DNA from: Flectobacillus rivi
GTDB taxonomy: Bacteria; Bacteroidota; Bacteroidia; Cytophagales; Spirosomataceae
Direction of reading: 5' to 3'
Assembly: GCF_030056655.1 (NCBI RefSeq)
Contig: NZ_JASHIE010000003.1
Span: forward strand, 394,140-458,139
DNA length: 64,000 bases
In this document: positions 45,368-53,688 of the stretch, one piece after another
Numbering within the stretch: position 1 is the stretch's first letter
Layout of the letters: each line of letters begins with the position of its first letter
Notes under the pieces: generated by a model
Databases searched by the model: none
The model's input: only the letters and a program-made list of their open reading frames with translations
Told to the model about the DNA's origin: nothing
Position numbers and translations under genes: made by a program

Positions 45368-45928
45368 CTATTCTCCGTAAATCAATTTAGCCTTTAGAAC
45401 AAATTTCTTATTTTGAACCTTTGCCATTTTTTCAGAAAGTATGCCACAGTCTAACAAGTTGTCGGGGTTTGTTCTACGACCTGAGTATACATTGATGAGC
45501 AATTCCAAGTCCTTTCCAATAATAGAATCTAAGATACTTCTTTTCACCTTAATATTTTCAAATCTAGCCACTCGCTGACCCATTAGTTCTATTTCTTTTC
45601 CAGCAATTCCACCTTCTGCCCACTCTTGCATATTCGGAGAATTTGGGTCAATCGGAATCCCTGAAAAAGAGGCAGACACGATTATGCTTTCCTTATCCTT
45701 TTCGATTTTAGCCTCAGCCTTTGGACTCAACTCAACTTCAATTTCAAAACTAGGTATTACTACTGAGTCGCCTTCTACACGATAAATACCATCGTAAACG
45801 GGTTTAAGAGCCAGATTAGCAGCTTTCAAAGCGTCATCATTACTTACTTCAGTTTTATCTTTAAAGTTTGAACAACGTACAAATAAGCCCGTCAATATTA
45901 AGCAGTAGATTATCGTCGATTTTTTCAT
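45368..45928 (-). CDS. Lipoprotein of unknown function
   Basis: A 186-residue predicted lipoprotein: a hydrophobic signal followed by FVRCS with C19 as the lipidated residue. The mature part is charged and beta-rich (VVIPSFEIEVELSPKAEAKI, KIEKDKESIIVSASFSGIPI). I recognise no family. It follows the amidase gene on the same strand after 109 nt, so the two may be co-expressed; a lipoprotein beside a peptidoglycan amidase could be an inhibitor or an accessory protein, but nothing in the sequence proves that. Confidence 0.7.
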   Translation of the reverse strand: MKKSTIIYCLILTGLFVRCSNFKDKTEVSNDDALKAANLALKPVYDGIYRVEGDSVVIPSFEIEVELSPKAEAKIEKDKESIIVSASFSGIPIDPNSPNMQEWAEGGIAGKEIELMGQRVARFENIKVKRSILDSIIGKDLELLINVYSGRRTNPDNLLDCGILSEKMAKVQNKKFVLKAKLIYGE

Positions 45929-46037
45929 AGTATGTGAATGTTGATTTTTGGCAAAATACTTAAATCTCTTCTACTATCCTAAATACGACAATTTTCTTTT
46001 TGATTCACTAAATAGCACAACAGACAAGTGATTTTTT

Positions 46038-46802
46038 CTAAAAATTCGTTAATCCATCTTCAAATCTTTGCCAATCGAATGCAGGGCCAATATCTGTTTT
46101 ATCTTTACGACAGTTTGTATGAGTTACGATTCCACTAAAGGTAGCAAAATCATTATCATTCATTAGTCCAGCAGGGTCATTGACTACAACCTCAGGAATA
46201 TTATATTTTGCGATTAAAAACTTCACCAACTTAATAACTGAAATATATTGGGCATTTGTAAAACTAGCGTAGTATCCATAGTTTTTAACACTTGGATTTT
46301 GAGCTACATAAAATTGCTTTTCATTCAAACTACAATAAATATCAGAGTTACTGTAGACCGAGGTTAAATTATTTCCATTCAAAACTAATGGACCAATATT
46401 TGATATTTCGATACCAATACTCTCTTTACTCATTTGGGTATTACCTCCAGAAGCTCCAGGACCTAAATGATAACTCCAATATTTCGATGGAAATAAGTTA
46501 TAGATTGTTCCATTTCTTGCAACCACAAAGGGGACTGACACGTGGTCTGCTCCCGTAAGAGTTGCGATATCGCCTTTAAGATACCCCATAGTGTAATGGA
46601 GAACTATCTTTCTTTTATTCGTCTCTTCCCTGTAGTAAAAATCTCCAACATTACCTTCCAAATTGCAAACCTTGAAGTCAATGCTTTGGTTTGTATTACC
46701 AATTTGAAGGTTCAAATCTTGAAAATTAAACTTCTTCCCAGAACTGTCAATACCATTTAAGGCAAACGTTCTTTCATGATCCGGTATGCTTGTCGCTTTC
46801 AT
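46038..46802 (-). CDS. N-acetylmuramoyl-L-alanine amidase (Amidase_2 type)
   Basis: A 254-residue zinc amidase that would cut between N-acetylmuramic acid and the stem peptide. Candidate zinc ligands: H69 in KIVLHYTMG, H228 in IVTHTNCR and D237 in KTDIGPAFDW. VPFVVARNGTIYNLFPSKYW, SYHLGPG and SIGIEISNIGPL are typical of the family. No signal peptide is visible, so it either acts after lysis, in a prophage-like or effector manner, or is exported by another route. It lies between a lipoprotein gene and repeat element B, with no phage genes around it. Enzyme class is firm, biological role open. Confidence 0.85.
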   Translation of the reverse strand: MKATSIPDHERTFALNGIDSSGKKFNFQDLNLQIGNTNQSIDFKVCNLEGNVGDFYYREETNKRKIVLHYTMGYLKGDIATLTGADHVSVPFVVARNGTIYNLFPSKYWSYHLGPGASGGNTQMSKESIGIEISNIGPLVLNGNNLTSVYSNSDIYCSLNEKQFYVAQNPSVKNYGYYASFTNAQYISVIKLVKFLIAKYNIPEVVVNDPAGLMNDNDFATFSGIVTHTNCRKDKTDIGPAFDWQRFEDGLTNF

Positions 46803-46950
46803 TACTTGTAGAGTTTAGTTATAACATCCGCAAGTATCACATAAGCAACTATTAATCAAACACTTATTTGATATTTTTATTTTATGGTAAGACAGCGTTA
46901 AAACACCTTATGTCGCTCAAATAGTATAAATTGCCTAATTACCTATCATA

Positions 46951-47162
46951 AAACATGAGTCATCCAGAATTTTAGGATTGGGATTATTCTCCAAGGTTTT
47001 ATCAAAAAAGCGGTCGGAAAATATTTTTCGACCGCTTTTTTGATAAAACCATGCTAGATATGACTCGGCTTAAGACGCAATCATTGCGTCTCTACGAATA
47101 AAATACCTATTAAAAATAATCACTCATGCGCTCAATCACTAAATTAGGGATGACTCATGTTT
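46951..47162 (-). repeat. MITE-like terminal-inverted-repeat element, copy B (inverted relative to copy A)
   Basis: 212 bp bounded by AAACATGAGTCATCC and GGATGACTCATGTTT, a perfect 15-bp terminal inverted repeat. Read on the minus strand it matches copy A (6956-7162) along most of its length, including the palindrome AGACGCAATGATTGCGTCT, the AAAAAAGCGGTCG hairpin and GGAGAATAATCCCAAT. The gap 46803-46950 before it holds no gene. Confidence 0.8.
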
Positions 47163-47202
47163 GTACTTGATAATTAAGTGTGACTTATTTCTAAATCTTC
47201 AA

Positions 47203-49788
47203 TTATTTACTTTTTCTTTTCAAACGAATTACCGTCAACGAATGTGCGGGAAGATTGGTTGAAAAACTTTGAGCAACCGACTGTTTACTTTCCACAGGCG
47301 TTACTTTGGTATCTTTTAAATTGCCTGCAAGGGTAATTTTAAGTGCTTCTGGGAGATAATCGAATTCCTTCAAATTCAATTTAGTATCAACCGAAGTTGG
47401 CAATACATTCACCAATTTGATAATCAAATCTTTGGTTTCACTCTCTTCAACAACCGAAACAGAAATTCGTTTTTTAAGATATGAATCATTATCCGACAAC
47501 TCCAACTGACTCGCAATATAGCTTTCTCCAGCATGAACGCCATATAGCTTTTGAACTTCATAATCAACCGTAGTTTTTACTTCGGTATTATTAAAGAAAA
47601 TCAAGTCAGGTTTCCATTGGGTATGTCCTTCTTTTGCCAATAACGGTGCATACGACGACATACTTACCACATCGCCATTGCGCTCAAGACTATTCAAATG
47701 AAGTGCCTCAACCAAGGAAGTATGCAAATTATTGGCTCTTCCACCGATATGTGCTGCGTATTCGCCCAAGTAAACTTTAGATTTACTACGGTCATAGTTG
47801 TCATAATAATCTTGGTTATTGATAAACCAGCCTGGCGATTGATAATAATGCTCATCGACCATCGGAATATTGATTTCATTCGCTAGTTTCCAGCCTTCTA
47901 CATAATCAGTTCCCTCCGACCAAGGGCCAACAGTTCCGATTACTACGATTTCTGGATATTTTGCTTTGATGGCTTTGAAAATCATTCTGAAGCGCTCTTC
48001 AAACAAATCTGTAATCAAATCTTCGTTTCCAATGCCGATGTATTTCAAGTTGTAGGGCTTGATATGACCATTCATGGCACGCACTTTACCCCATTTGGTA
48101 GTCAAGTCGCCATTCGCCCATTCAATTAAGTCTAAAATATCTTGGATATAGCTATCCATTTGTTCCATCGGGATACCACCTTGTTGTCCAGCGCCACCCA
48201 CACTTGAGTTTTGGCAACAAACGCCTGCCGCAATCACTGGTAAAGGTTGGGCTCCTATATCTTCACAAAACTGAAAATATTCACCATAACCAATACCCAT
48301 ACTTTGATGATAGCCCCAAAGGTTAAACATCGGTTTGCGCTCTTCTAACTTTCCAATCGTATTTTTCCATTTGTAAATATTATCCAAACCATTGCCGTGT
48401 GCCACACAGCCTCCAGGGAATCTCACAAAACGTGGATGTAGGTCGGCAAGAGCCTGTGCAATATCCGCTCTAAGTCCATTGCGACGACCTTTGAAGGTTT
48501 TTTTCGGAAAAAGCGAAATCATATCTAAAGCATATTGCCCAGCGGTTTCTGGAACAATCGATAACTCAGCATTGGCGGTTGACTCCTTGACCAATAAACT
48601 AATTTCATACCTTTGCCAAACATCTCCTTTCACATTCACAGCCCCTTCAGCGAAAACTTTACCCGATGCATCCTTCAACTGAATCGAAAGTTTGCTGTTT
48701 TTTCCATTGATATTTTTGGCAAATAAAGAGAAATAATAACCTTCTCCAGCCTTCAATGCAATCCCTTCATAACCTTCTGCTACTAAAGCATCGCCTTTTT
48801 GTGTGGTAGTCAATACGGCAAAGTGAGCATTGTTGTAATGAATTGGACGTATAGAGTCTATAGTCAGTTTGGCTTGACCCGTTGTATGCCAAGCTTTTGT
48901 CGCCGTCCAAGTTTTATCTTTACCTCCTTTTTCGGAAAGTTTATATTCAAAATCTCTATTCTGAATTAATTCGGCATAGAGACCACCATCGGCTGCATAA
49001 TTCAAATCCTCAAAAAAGATACCCATCAAGGTTGAACTAATCGGTTTTCTTTTCTGAAAATCAACATTTACTTGCGCCGATAATGGCTTTAAATTCGCTA
49101 GCTTTACAGTATCCTCATACAAGTTTTCACGATACAACTTTTGTCTTTCTTTTTCAGTATCCAAATGCTTCAAGAGCTTATTGACAACTGCTGAAGAAAC
49201 TTTATACACCAAACCTGTTTCGGTTTTTTCCCCTAATTTAACTTCGGTTCTAAGATTTAAACGAGCCGACAAAGACGCTTTTTGTTCTTTTCCATAGCTT
49301 CTAAAATCTTTGGTTGTTGTGGTAAAAACCTCTGTCATATCTCCTTTTTTACTCAACCAAGAAATAAGATATTGCTTCGTTTTGGTATCGTAAGTAAACT
49401 CTGGTAGCAAGCAGTTTTCACTTCCTGTAAACACTGGATAACTCTGACGTCCCCAAGCGATTAGGTCGACCGAACTAGCATGTGCCAAGGCATTATCCTT
49501 TTCATTTACCGAAAAAACACAATGCCAAAGTCCGTCCGCACCGATCCATAAAAATGGGCTTAACATTCTTTTTTGAGCACCCCAAGTACCATAATCAGAA
49601 CCCAATACACCAAAATCGCTTCCAATGGAGTTCCATGTATTTTTGTCAGTGCTCCACGCAAGTTGTAAGCCAATTTTGCCATCATTTTTTAAGGAACAAT
49701 AAGAAAAAAGGTAAACAGAATCTTGCTTAATAGTTTGTGCTGAGAGTTTTATCGTAAAAAAGCACAAGAGAAAAAGTAGTTTTTTCAT
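47203..49788 (-). CDS. GH51 alpha-L-arabinofuranosidase with N-terminal propeller-like domain
   Basis: An 861-residue exported enzyme. After the signal (ends IKLSAQ), residues 25-180 look like part of a GH43-type propeller (WSTDKNTWNSIGSDFG, NALAHASSVDLIAWG), without a full set of catalytic residues that I can see. Then a GH51 unit: ISSTLMGIFFEDLNYAADGG, a CBM4-like sandwich (about 300-430), FVRFPGGCVAHG, GIGNEDLITDLF with E589 as candidate acid/base, and KVYLGEYAAH with E676 as candidate nucleophile, followed by a C-terminal beta domain. It follows GH27 by 34 nt, so the pair is an operon. It would release alpha-L-arabinofuranose from arabinan or arabinoxylan. Confidence 0.92.
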   Translation of the reverse strand: MKKLLFLLCFFTIKLSAQTIKQDSVYLFSYCSLKNDGKIGLQLAWSTDKNTWNSIGSDFGVLGSDYGTWGAQKRMLSPFLWIGADGLWHCVFSVNEKDNALAHASSVDLIAWGRQSYPVFTGSENCLLPEFTYDTKTKQYLISWLSKKGDMTEVFTTTTKDFRSYGKEQKASLSARLNLRTEVKLGEKTETGLVYKVSSAVVNKLLKHLDTEKERQKLYRENLYEDTVKLANLKPLSAQVNVDFQKRKPISSTLMGIFFEDLNYAADGGLYAELIQNRDFEYKLSEKGGKDKTWTATKAWHTTGQAKLTIDSIRPIHYNNAHFAVLTTTQKGDALVAEGYEGIALKAGEGYYFSLFAKNINGKNSKLSIQLKDASGKVFAEGAVNVKGDVWQRYEISLLVKESTANAELSIVPETAGQYALDMISLFPKKTFKGRRNGLRADIAQALADLHPRFVRFPGGCVAHGNGLDNIYKWKNTIGKLEERKPMFNLWGYHQSMGIGYGEYFQFCEDIGAQPLPVIAAGVCCQNSSVGGAGQQGGIPMEQMDSYIQDILDLIEWANGDLTTKWGKVRAMNGHIKPYNLKYIGIGNEDLITDLFEERFRMIFKAIKAKYPEIVVIGTVGPWSEGTDYVEGWKLANEINIPMVDEHYYQSPGWFINNQDYYDNYDRSKSKVYLGEYAAHIGGRANNLHTSLVEALHLNSLERNGDVVSMSSYAPLLAKEGHTQWKPDLIFFNNTEVKTTVDYEVQKLYGVHAGESYIASQLELSDNDSYLKKRISVSVVEESETKDLIIKLVNVLPTSVDTKLNLKEFDYLPEALKITLAGNLKDTKVTPVESKQSVAQSFSTNLPAHSLTVIRLKRKSK

Positions 49789-49822
49789 AAAATTGATATT
49801 CGGTTAAAGGTTAAAATCAAGA

Positions 49823-51640
49823 TTATTTGACAGGAATAATTTTATACATCCCTGCTCCGTGGCGGTTAATTTCTGGAGAAAAAGTACCTGTAAAAACACC
49901 CACTTTTTTTCCAGACCATAAATCAACGATTTGGCATTTTCCAATAAACCCAAGCGCTTTCAAATCAATCGAAATCGCTGATTTTTCGGGAACGACTGGC
50001 CCAGCAGGATCCTCGGTAAATACCATAAACTGCATAGTAGCTCCCACATTTTGCATAGCAGCAGCATTGTCTACCCCTACCAAAGCTTTGAAATGCGTAT
50101 ATCCTTCAGGAATATCAAACTCAATGACCGAGTTGGCGTGAGTTCCTATCCCTTTTTCCTTATTCTTGTTAACCACTAAATCACTACCCGACACACCTTG
50201 ATTTACTCGAACTTTACCCCAACCAGCAGTAGCTTTTTTCCATGTTAATTCTGTAAGCGATAGAGAGTTTTTATCATTGTACAAAACTGGATTTGCCCAA
50301 TCGCCATGATCCCAATCCGTATTATCACCTCCGTTTGTAGTAACCAAATAGAGCGTCTTCGCCCCTTTCAAAGGAATATCCAACGATTGACTTTGATTTG
50401 GCGTATCTCTTGAAATAAGTCCACTTTTCCATACAGCCTTTTCTTCTACTGCCATTTTCTGGTCGGCTTTGTTAAATACCGCCAAGAACTTTTCTCCTTT
50501 TTGAGGAGCATCAGCTACCCAAGCAGCGCTTTCCTCTTTCGTAAATAAAGGTCTGTTATTAGTACTTTTTTTCAAGACCTCCAACACACGAGTATTAGTA
50601 ATTAAAGCATTCGTAAACGCATCATTATCAGGGAAATTCCCACCAAACATTAAGGGAGATTTGAAGATACTCCATAGCGTCATGAGTGTATATTGCTCAT
50701 CCTTGGTGAAGTTGCTCATACGAGGATTACCTCTTTCAGCACGGATACCGATACGACCCATTGGCAACATATCTCCGTCAGGATACGCCCCAAAGGCTCT
50801 CCATTTATTCCAGCGCTCAAACACTTCAAAATGCTCTTTGAGTTGCTCCCAGCTATCCCAAAAATCGCCAACAGTACGCCACATATTGGCATTTTTTTGC
50901 ACATGGTCTGCGTGGTCAATAGGAGTTTCGCCTGGTGAAGTACTTAGCAAAATTTTACGACCAGTTCTGTCAATTGCCTTACGAATCATCTCGACCTCTT
51001 TTTCGAAATAAATCGGAGAAGAAAGGTCATCGACCTTTACAAAATCCAATCCCCAAGAAGCGTACAACTCAAAAATAGAGTTATAATATTCTTGTGAACC
51101 AACTTTATCGGGCACAATCGTGTACATATCACGCAACCAACGACATTGGTCTGCTGGAGAATAAATATCCTTAGCAGTCACTTTTGTGCCTTTGATAGGC
51201 AAGCCTCTTTCGACCGCCACAATTGGCACACCACGCATAATGTGAATCCCAAACTTGAGTCCTTTGCTATGAATATAATCGGCTAAGGGCTTAAAACCTT
51301 TTCCTCCTTTGGTAGACGGAAAACGATTTTCGGCAGGTAACAAACGACCATACTCATCGATATTATATTGAGGGTCAGTCTGGTTATAGCCATGCGCTTT
51401 GTCGTTGGATACATACCAGCGAATATCCACCACGACATACTCCCAACCAAACTGTTTGAGGTTTTTGGACATATAATCTGTATTGGCTTTTACCTCCGAC
51501 TCGGTTACTGTCGGACCAAAACAATCCCAACTATTCCAGCCCATTGGAGGTGTTGCCGCCCATTGATGAAAATCAGCTTTATGTTGAGCAAAGGTTACAC
51601 TCGCCAATAAAGTCAGCGCAGTGATAAGAGTTTTTTTCAT
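49823..51640 (-). CDS. GH27 alpha-galactosidase-like enzyme with NPCBM domain
   Basis: A 605-residue exported (beta/alpha)8 glycosidase from the start at 51640 (MKKTLITALTLLASVTFAQ); the longer frame to 51685 would run through the operator. Landmarks: TPPMGWNSWDCFGPTVTESE, DYIHSKGLKFGIHIMRGVP, GLDFVKVDDLSSP with D204 as candidate nucleophile, and NMWRTVGDFWDSW with D259 as candidate acid/base. The C-terminal NPCBM-like module reads KEKGIGTHANSVIEFDIPEG. The KVDD and RTVGDFWD segments vary from the textbook KYD of eukaryotic GH27, as in many Bacteroidota homologues, so beta-L-arabinopyranosidase activity is also possible. First gene of the GH27-GH51 operon. Confidence 0.88.
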   Translation of the reverse strand: MKKTLITALTLLASVTFAQHKADFHQWAATPPMGWNSWDCFGPTVTESEVKANTDYMSKNLKQFGWEYVVVDIRWYVSNDKAHGYNQTDPQYNIDEYGRLLPAENRFPSTKGGKGFKPLADYIHSKGLKFGIHIMRGVPIVAVERGLPIKGTKVTAKDIYSPADQCRWLRDMYTIVPDKVGSQEYYNSIFELYASWGLDFVKVDDLSSPIYFEKEVEMIRKAIDRTGRKILLSTSPGETPIDHADHVQKNANMWRTVGDFWDSWEQLKEHFEVFERWNKWRAFGAYPDGDMLPMGRIGIRAERGNPRMSNFTKDEQYTLMTLWSIFKSPLMFGGNFPDNDAFTNALITNTRVLEVLKKSTNNRPLFTKEESAAWVADAPQKGEKFLAVFNKADQKMAVEEKAVWKSGLISRDTPNQSQSLDIPLKGAKTLYLVTTNGGDNTDWDHGDWANPVLYNDKNSLSLTELTWKKATAGWGKVRVNQGVSGSDLVVNKNKEKGIGTHANSVIEFDIPEGYTHFKALVGVDNAAAMQNVGATMQFMVFTEDPAGPVVPEKSAISIDLKALGFIGKCQIVDLWSGKKVGVFTGTFSPEINRHGAGMYKIIPVK

Positions 51641-51667
51641 AAGTTTTGTTAATACCTTGGGAATAAA

Positions 51668-51684
51668 TGTGTCATTTTGACACA
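51668..51684. promoter_or_regulatory. Candidate LacI 2 operator before GH27
   Basis: TGTGTCATTTTGACACA, 7-3-7 palindrome, 27 nt before the GH27 start; 14 of the inner 15 bases equal the site before GH43 (43831-43845). Confidence 0.65.
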
Positions 51685-51861
51685 AATAAAAGTAAAAAAA
51701 ATGACAGAACTGTTGGGTTCTGTGGGATAGCCATGCAAATTTAGAAGGAAATATTAAATAATTTAGTGGGAAAAGACAATTTTACAGTTCAATTATTTCA
51801 TATTTGGAAATTAAAAAATCAAAAGTTGTACGCTCGGCTTTACATCAAGACCATCTAAAAA

Positions 51862-52338
51862 ATGAAAAAGAACATAATAATAACTCTAATGACAATGGCA
51901 ATAACAATATTTTGTTTCTATAAGTTAGGTAGCTTATTCAGTCCAGGTTCATACCCATACGCTGAAGTTTATGAAATGGATATTAGTAGCCCTTTACTGA
52001 TTGGCAATATCAAAAAATTCAGGACAAACAACCCAACATTTGATATTAGCTCAAAAATAGGTTTAACCGATAGTTTTATTGGCGAGGGGAATGATTGGAT
52101 TATGTGTTACTTTTATTATGAGAAAGAGAATCAAATTGTTGCAACATGGGTAAGGGGTGTTGATCGCAAACATTGTCAATTTGCCCTTGTAAGCCTAAAT
52201 GATGGTATTGAATTAGGAAAATGGAAAGATGTCAATCACGATTACGGTTTTTTTGACTCTATCAAGCAACGAAATAAATTTGAAGAACGAATTTTAAAGC
52301 CATTAGGAGTAAATTACAAGAGACGTTCATTCTTTTAA
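51862..52338 (+). CDS. Small protein with N-terminal membrane segment, unknown function
   Basis: A 158-residue protein with a hydrophobic N-terminus (IIITLMTMAITIFCFYKLGS) that could be an uncleaved anchor or signal. The rest is aromatic-rich (NDWIMCYFYYEKENQIVATW) with one HCQF and no motif I recognise. It is transcribed divergently from GH27 and is followed by the first copy of a hairpin repeat 11 nt after its stop. Looks like an accessory gene of the 51.8-59 kb strip. Confidence 0.6.
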   Translation: MKKNIIITLMTMAITIFCFYKLGSLFSPGSYPYAEVYEMDISSPLLIGNIKKFRTNNPTFDISSKIGLTDSFIGEGNDWIMCYFYYEKENQIVATWVRGVDRKHCQFALVSLNDGIELGKWKDVNHDYGFFDSIKQRNKFEERILKPLGVNYKRRSFF

Positions 52339-52349
52339 TTACCCTCGCT

Positions 52350-52373
52350 AGTGCTGGCTTCCTAGCCAGTACT
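52350..52373 (+). repeat. Hairpin repeat family, copy 1
   Basis: AGTGCTGGCT-TCCT-AGCCAGTACT, 10-bp arms with one G-T pair. The flanks CCTCGCT and CACCAATTCA equal those of copy 2. Followed by a small palindrome, AAAGGATTCTAATCCTTT. Confidence 0.8.
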
Positions 52374-52500
52374 CACCAATTCAAAGGATTCTAATCCTTT
52401 AACTTAATGCAAGGTTACTTTTTAAAATACCGAACTGATACTTGCTGATTACTATATCAATTAAAACAGTATCAAAAAAGAGAATGAACTATCAAAATAT

Positions 52501-53202
52501 ATGACAAAGAAAGATTTTTTAAAGGAAATGGATAGGCATTTGGGTGTTTATTTATCAGGTTTTGGTTTCAAAATAAAGCAAGATGGAACTATCCAGAAAA
52601 CCAGTAAAGATATGATTTGGTTGATTCAACTGACGTTTGCAAATTGGGGTACGGTTCACGTGGATAATATATTTACTTTTGTTAAAGTTAAAAGCTTAGA
52701 AAAAGCATGTGTGGATATATATTATCCTTTTTTGAGTGAATCGTTACAAAAAAGTCGATTTCAAGGGCAAGTGACATTAGTTGGACCAACTAAAAATGTC
52801 AAGAAAGATTTCTTCCAAATTATTCAGGTTAACTCCTTTGCAGTTACATTTAAAGATTATTTTGAAAATGAATTTCTTCCTTTTTTTAACTCCTACCCTG
52901 ATGTACAATCAATAAATCGAAAATACGATGAGATGGACGTCCCATATCACGAAGGTATTGGATATGTTGGGGATTATGATCAAATAGAAATTCATAATGG
53001 TTTTAGTACTGCTTTCAGCATAGAAACTCTGGGGCGAAGAATATTATTGATGAAATATAGTAAGGATTCTAGATATGAAGACTACATAAAATGGTTAAAA
53101 GGATGTATTGAAGCAGAGCAATTGGATTCGGTGTCTGTGAAAATATATAATAGAGTACTTCCTGAACTAATGAGTTATAAATGTCCTGATATTTACCTAT
53201 AA
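52501..53202 (+). CDS. Hypothetical protein
   Basis: A 233-residue soluble protein with no signal peptide or membrane segment. The first part (DFLKEMDRHLGVYLSGFGFK, then IWLIQLTFANWGTVHVDNIF) resembles the DUF4304-like style of small proteins that begin with a helix and a beta sheet carrying tryptophans, but I cannot confirm a family. It stands between two near-identical copies of the hairpin repeat, as a single-gene cassette. Function not known. Confidence 0.6.
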   Translation: MTKKDFLKEMDRHLGVYLSGFGFKIKQDGTIQKTSKDMIWLIQLTFANWGTVHVDNIFTFVKVKSLEKACVDIYYPFLSESLQKSRFQGQVTLVGPTKNVKKDFFQIIQVNSFAVTFKDYFENEFLPFFNSYPDVQSINRKYDEMDVPYHEGIGYVGDYDQIEIHNGFSTAFSIETLGRRILLMKYSKDSRYEDYIKWLKGCIEAEQLDSVSVKIYNRVLPELMSYKCPDIYL

Positions 53203-53218
53203 CTAGATTTTCCTCGCT

Positions 53219-53242
53219 AGTGCTGGCTTCCTAGCCAGCACT
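53219..53242 (+). repeat. Hairpin repeat family, copy 2
   Basis: AGTGCTGGCT-TCCT-AGCCAGCACT, perfect 10-bp arms. In the same orientation as copy 1, with the same flanks for about 40 bp. Confidence 0.8.
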
Positions 53243-53554
53243 CACCAATTCAGATGAATTAACATCTATCAAGCGCAGCCACACCAAAACGAGCAAAATA
53301 GACAAATTATATTTAATACTTCATTTGACTGCTCACACCGCCAAACGTATGGGCGTATATCTGTGAGGGTGTAATGCCTGTTGGTTCGGATTGTTCATAG
53401 TTTCAAAGCAATTTTTCTGCCCTGAACAGAGATAGCAGGAAGATTATTGGATTTTAGGATTAAATACGTATTATCACAGGAAAATTCTGAAGGATAACCG
53501 TTTTTACTTCCACTTTAACGACACCTAGACTGGCACCTTGCCGAGTTCTGCAAT
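53243..53554. other. Gene-free stretch, possible gene remnant
   Basis: 312 nt with stops in all + strand frames. Short peptides such as LKDNRFYFHFNDT just before a stop look coding-like and may continue in another frame into the small ORF at 53555, so this may be the remains of a frameshifted gene. No known family recognised. Confidence 0.3.
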
Positions 53555-53677
53555 ATGCAAACCCTAGAGGCTACTCTACACGACTTGCAAAACATCTTTG
53601 GAAAGGATGTGGTCAAGGTAAGAAAACTGGGAACTAACAACCAACTTTATCAGATGAATTTTAGTGTACCGTTTTAA
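53555..53677 (+). pseudogene. Small ORF, possible 3' remnant of a decayed gene
   Basis: A 40-residue frame (MQTLEATLHDLQNIFGKDVV ... NFSVPF), ending 11 nt before the abortive-infection-like gene. Composition looks protein-like (helix with LHDLQNIFG), and upstream in-frame codons LDWHLAEFCN extend it back to a stop. It is either a tiny gene or the 3' end of a lost one. I recognise no homologue. Confidence 0.3.
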
Positions 53678-53688
53678 ATATTTCACTC

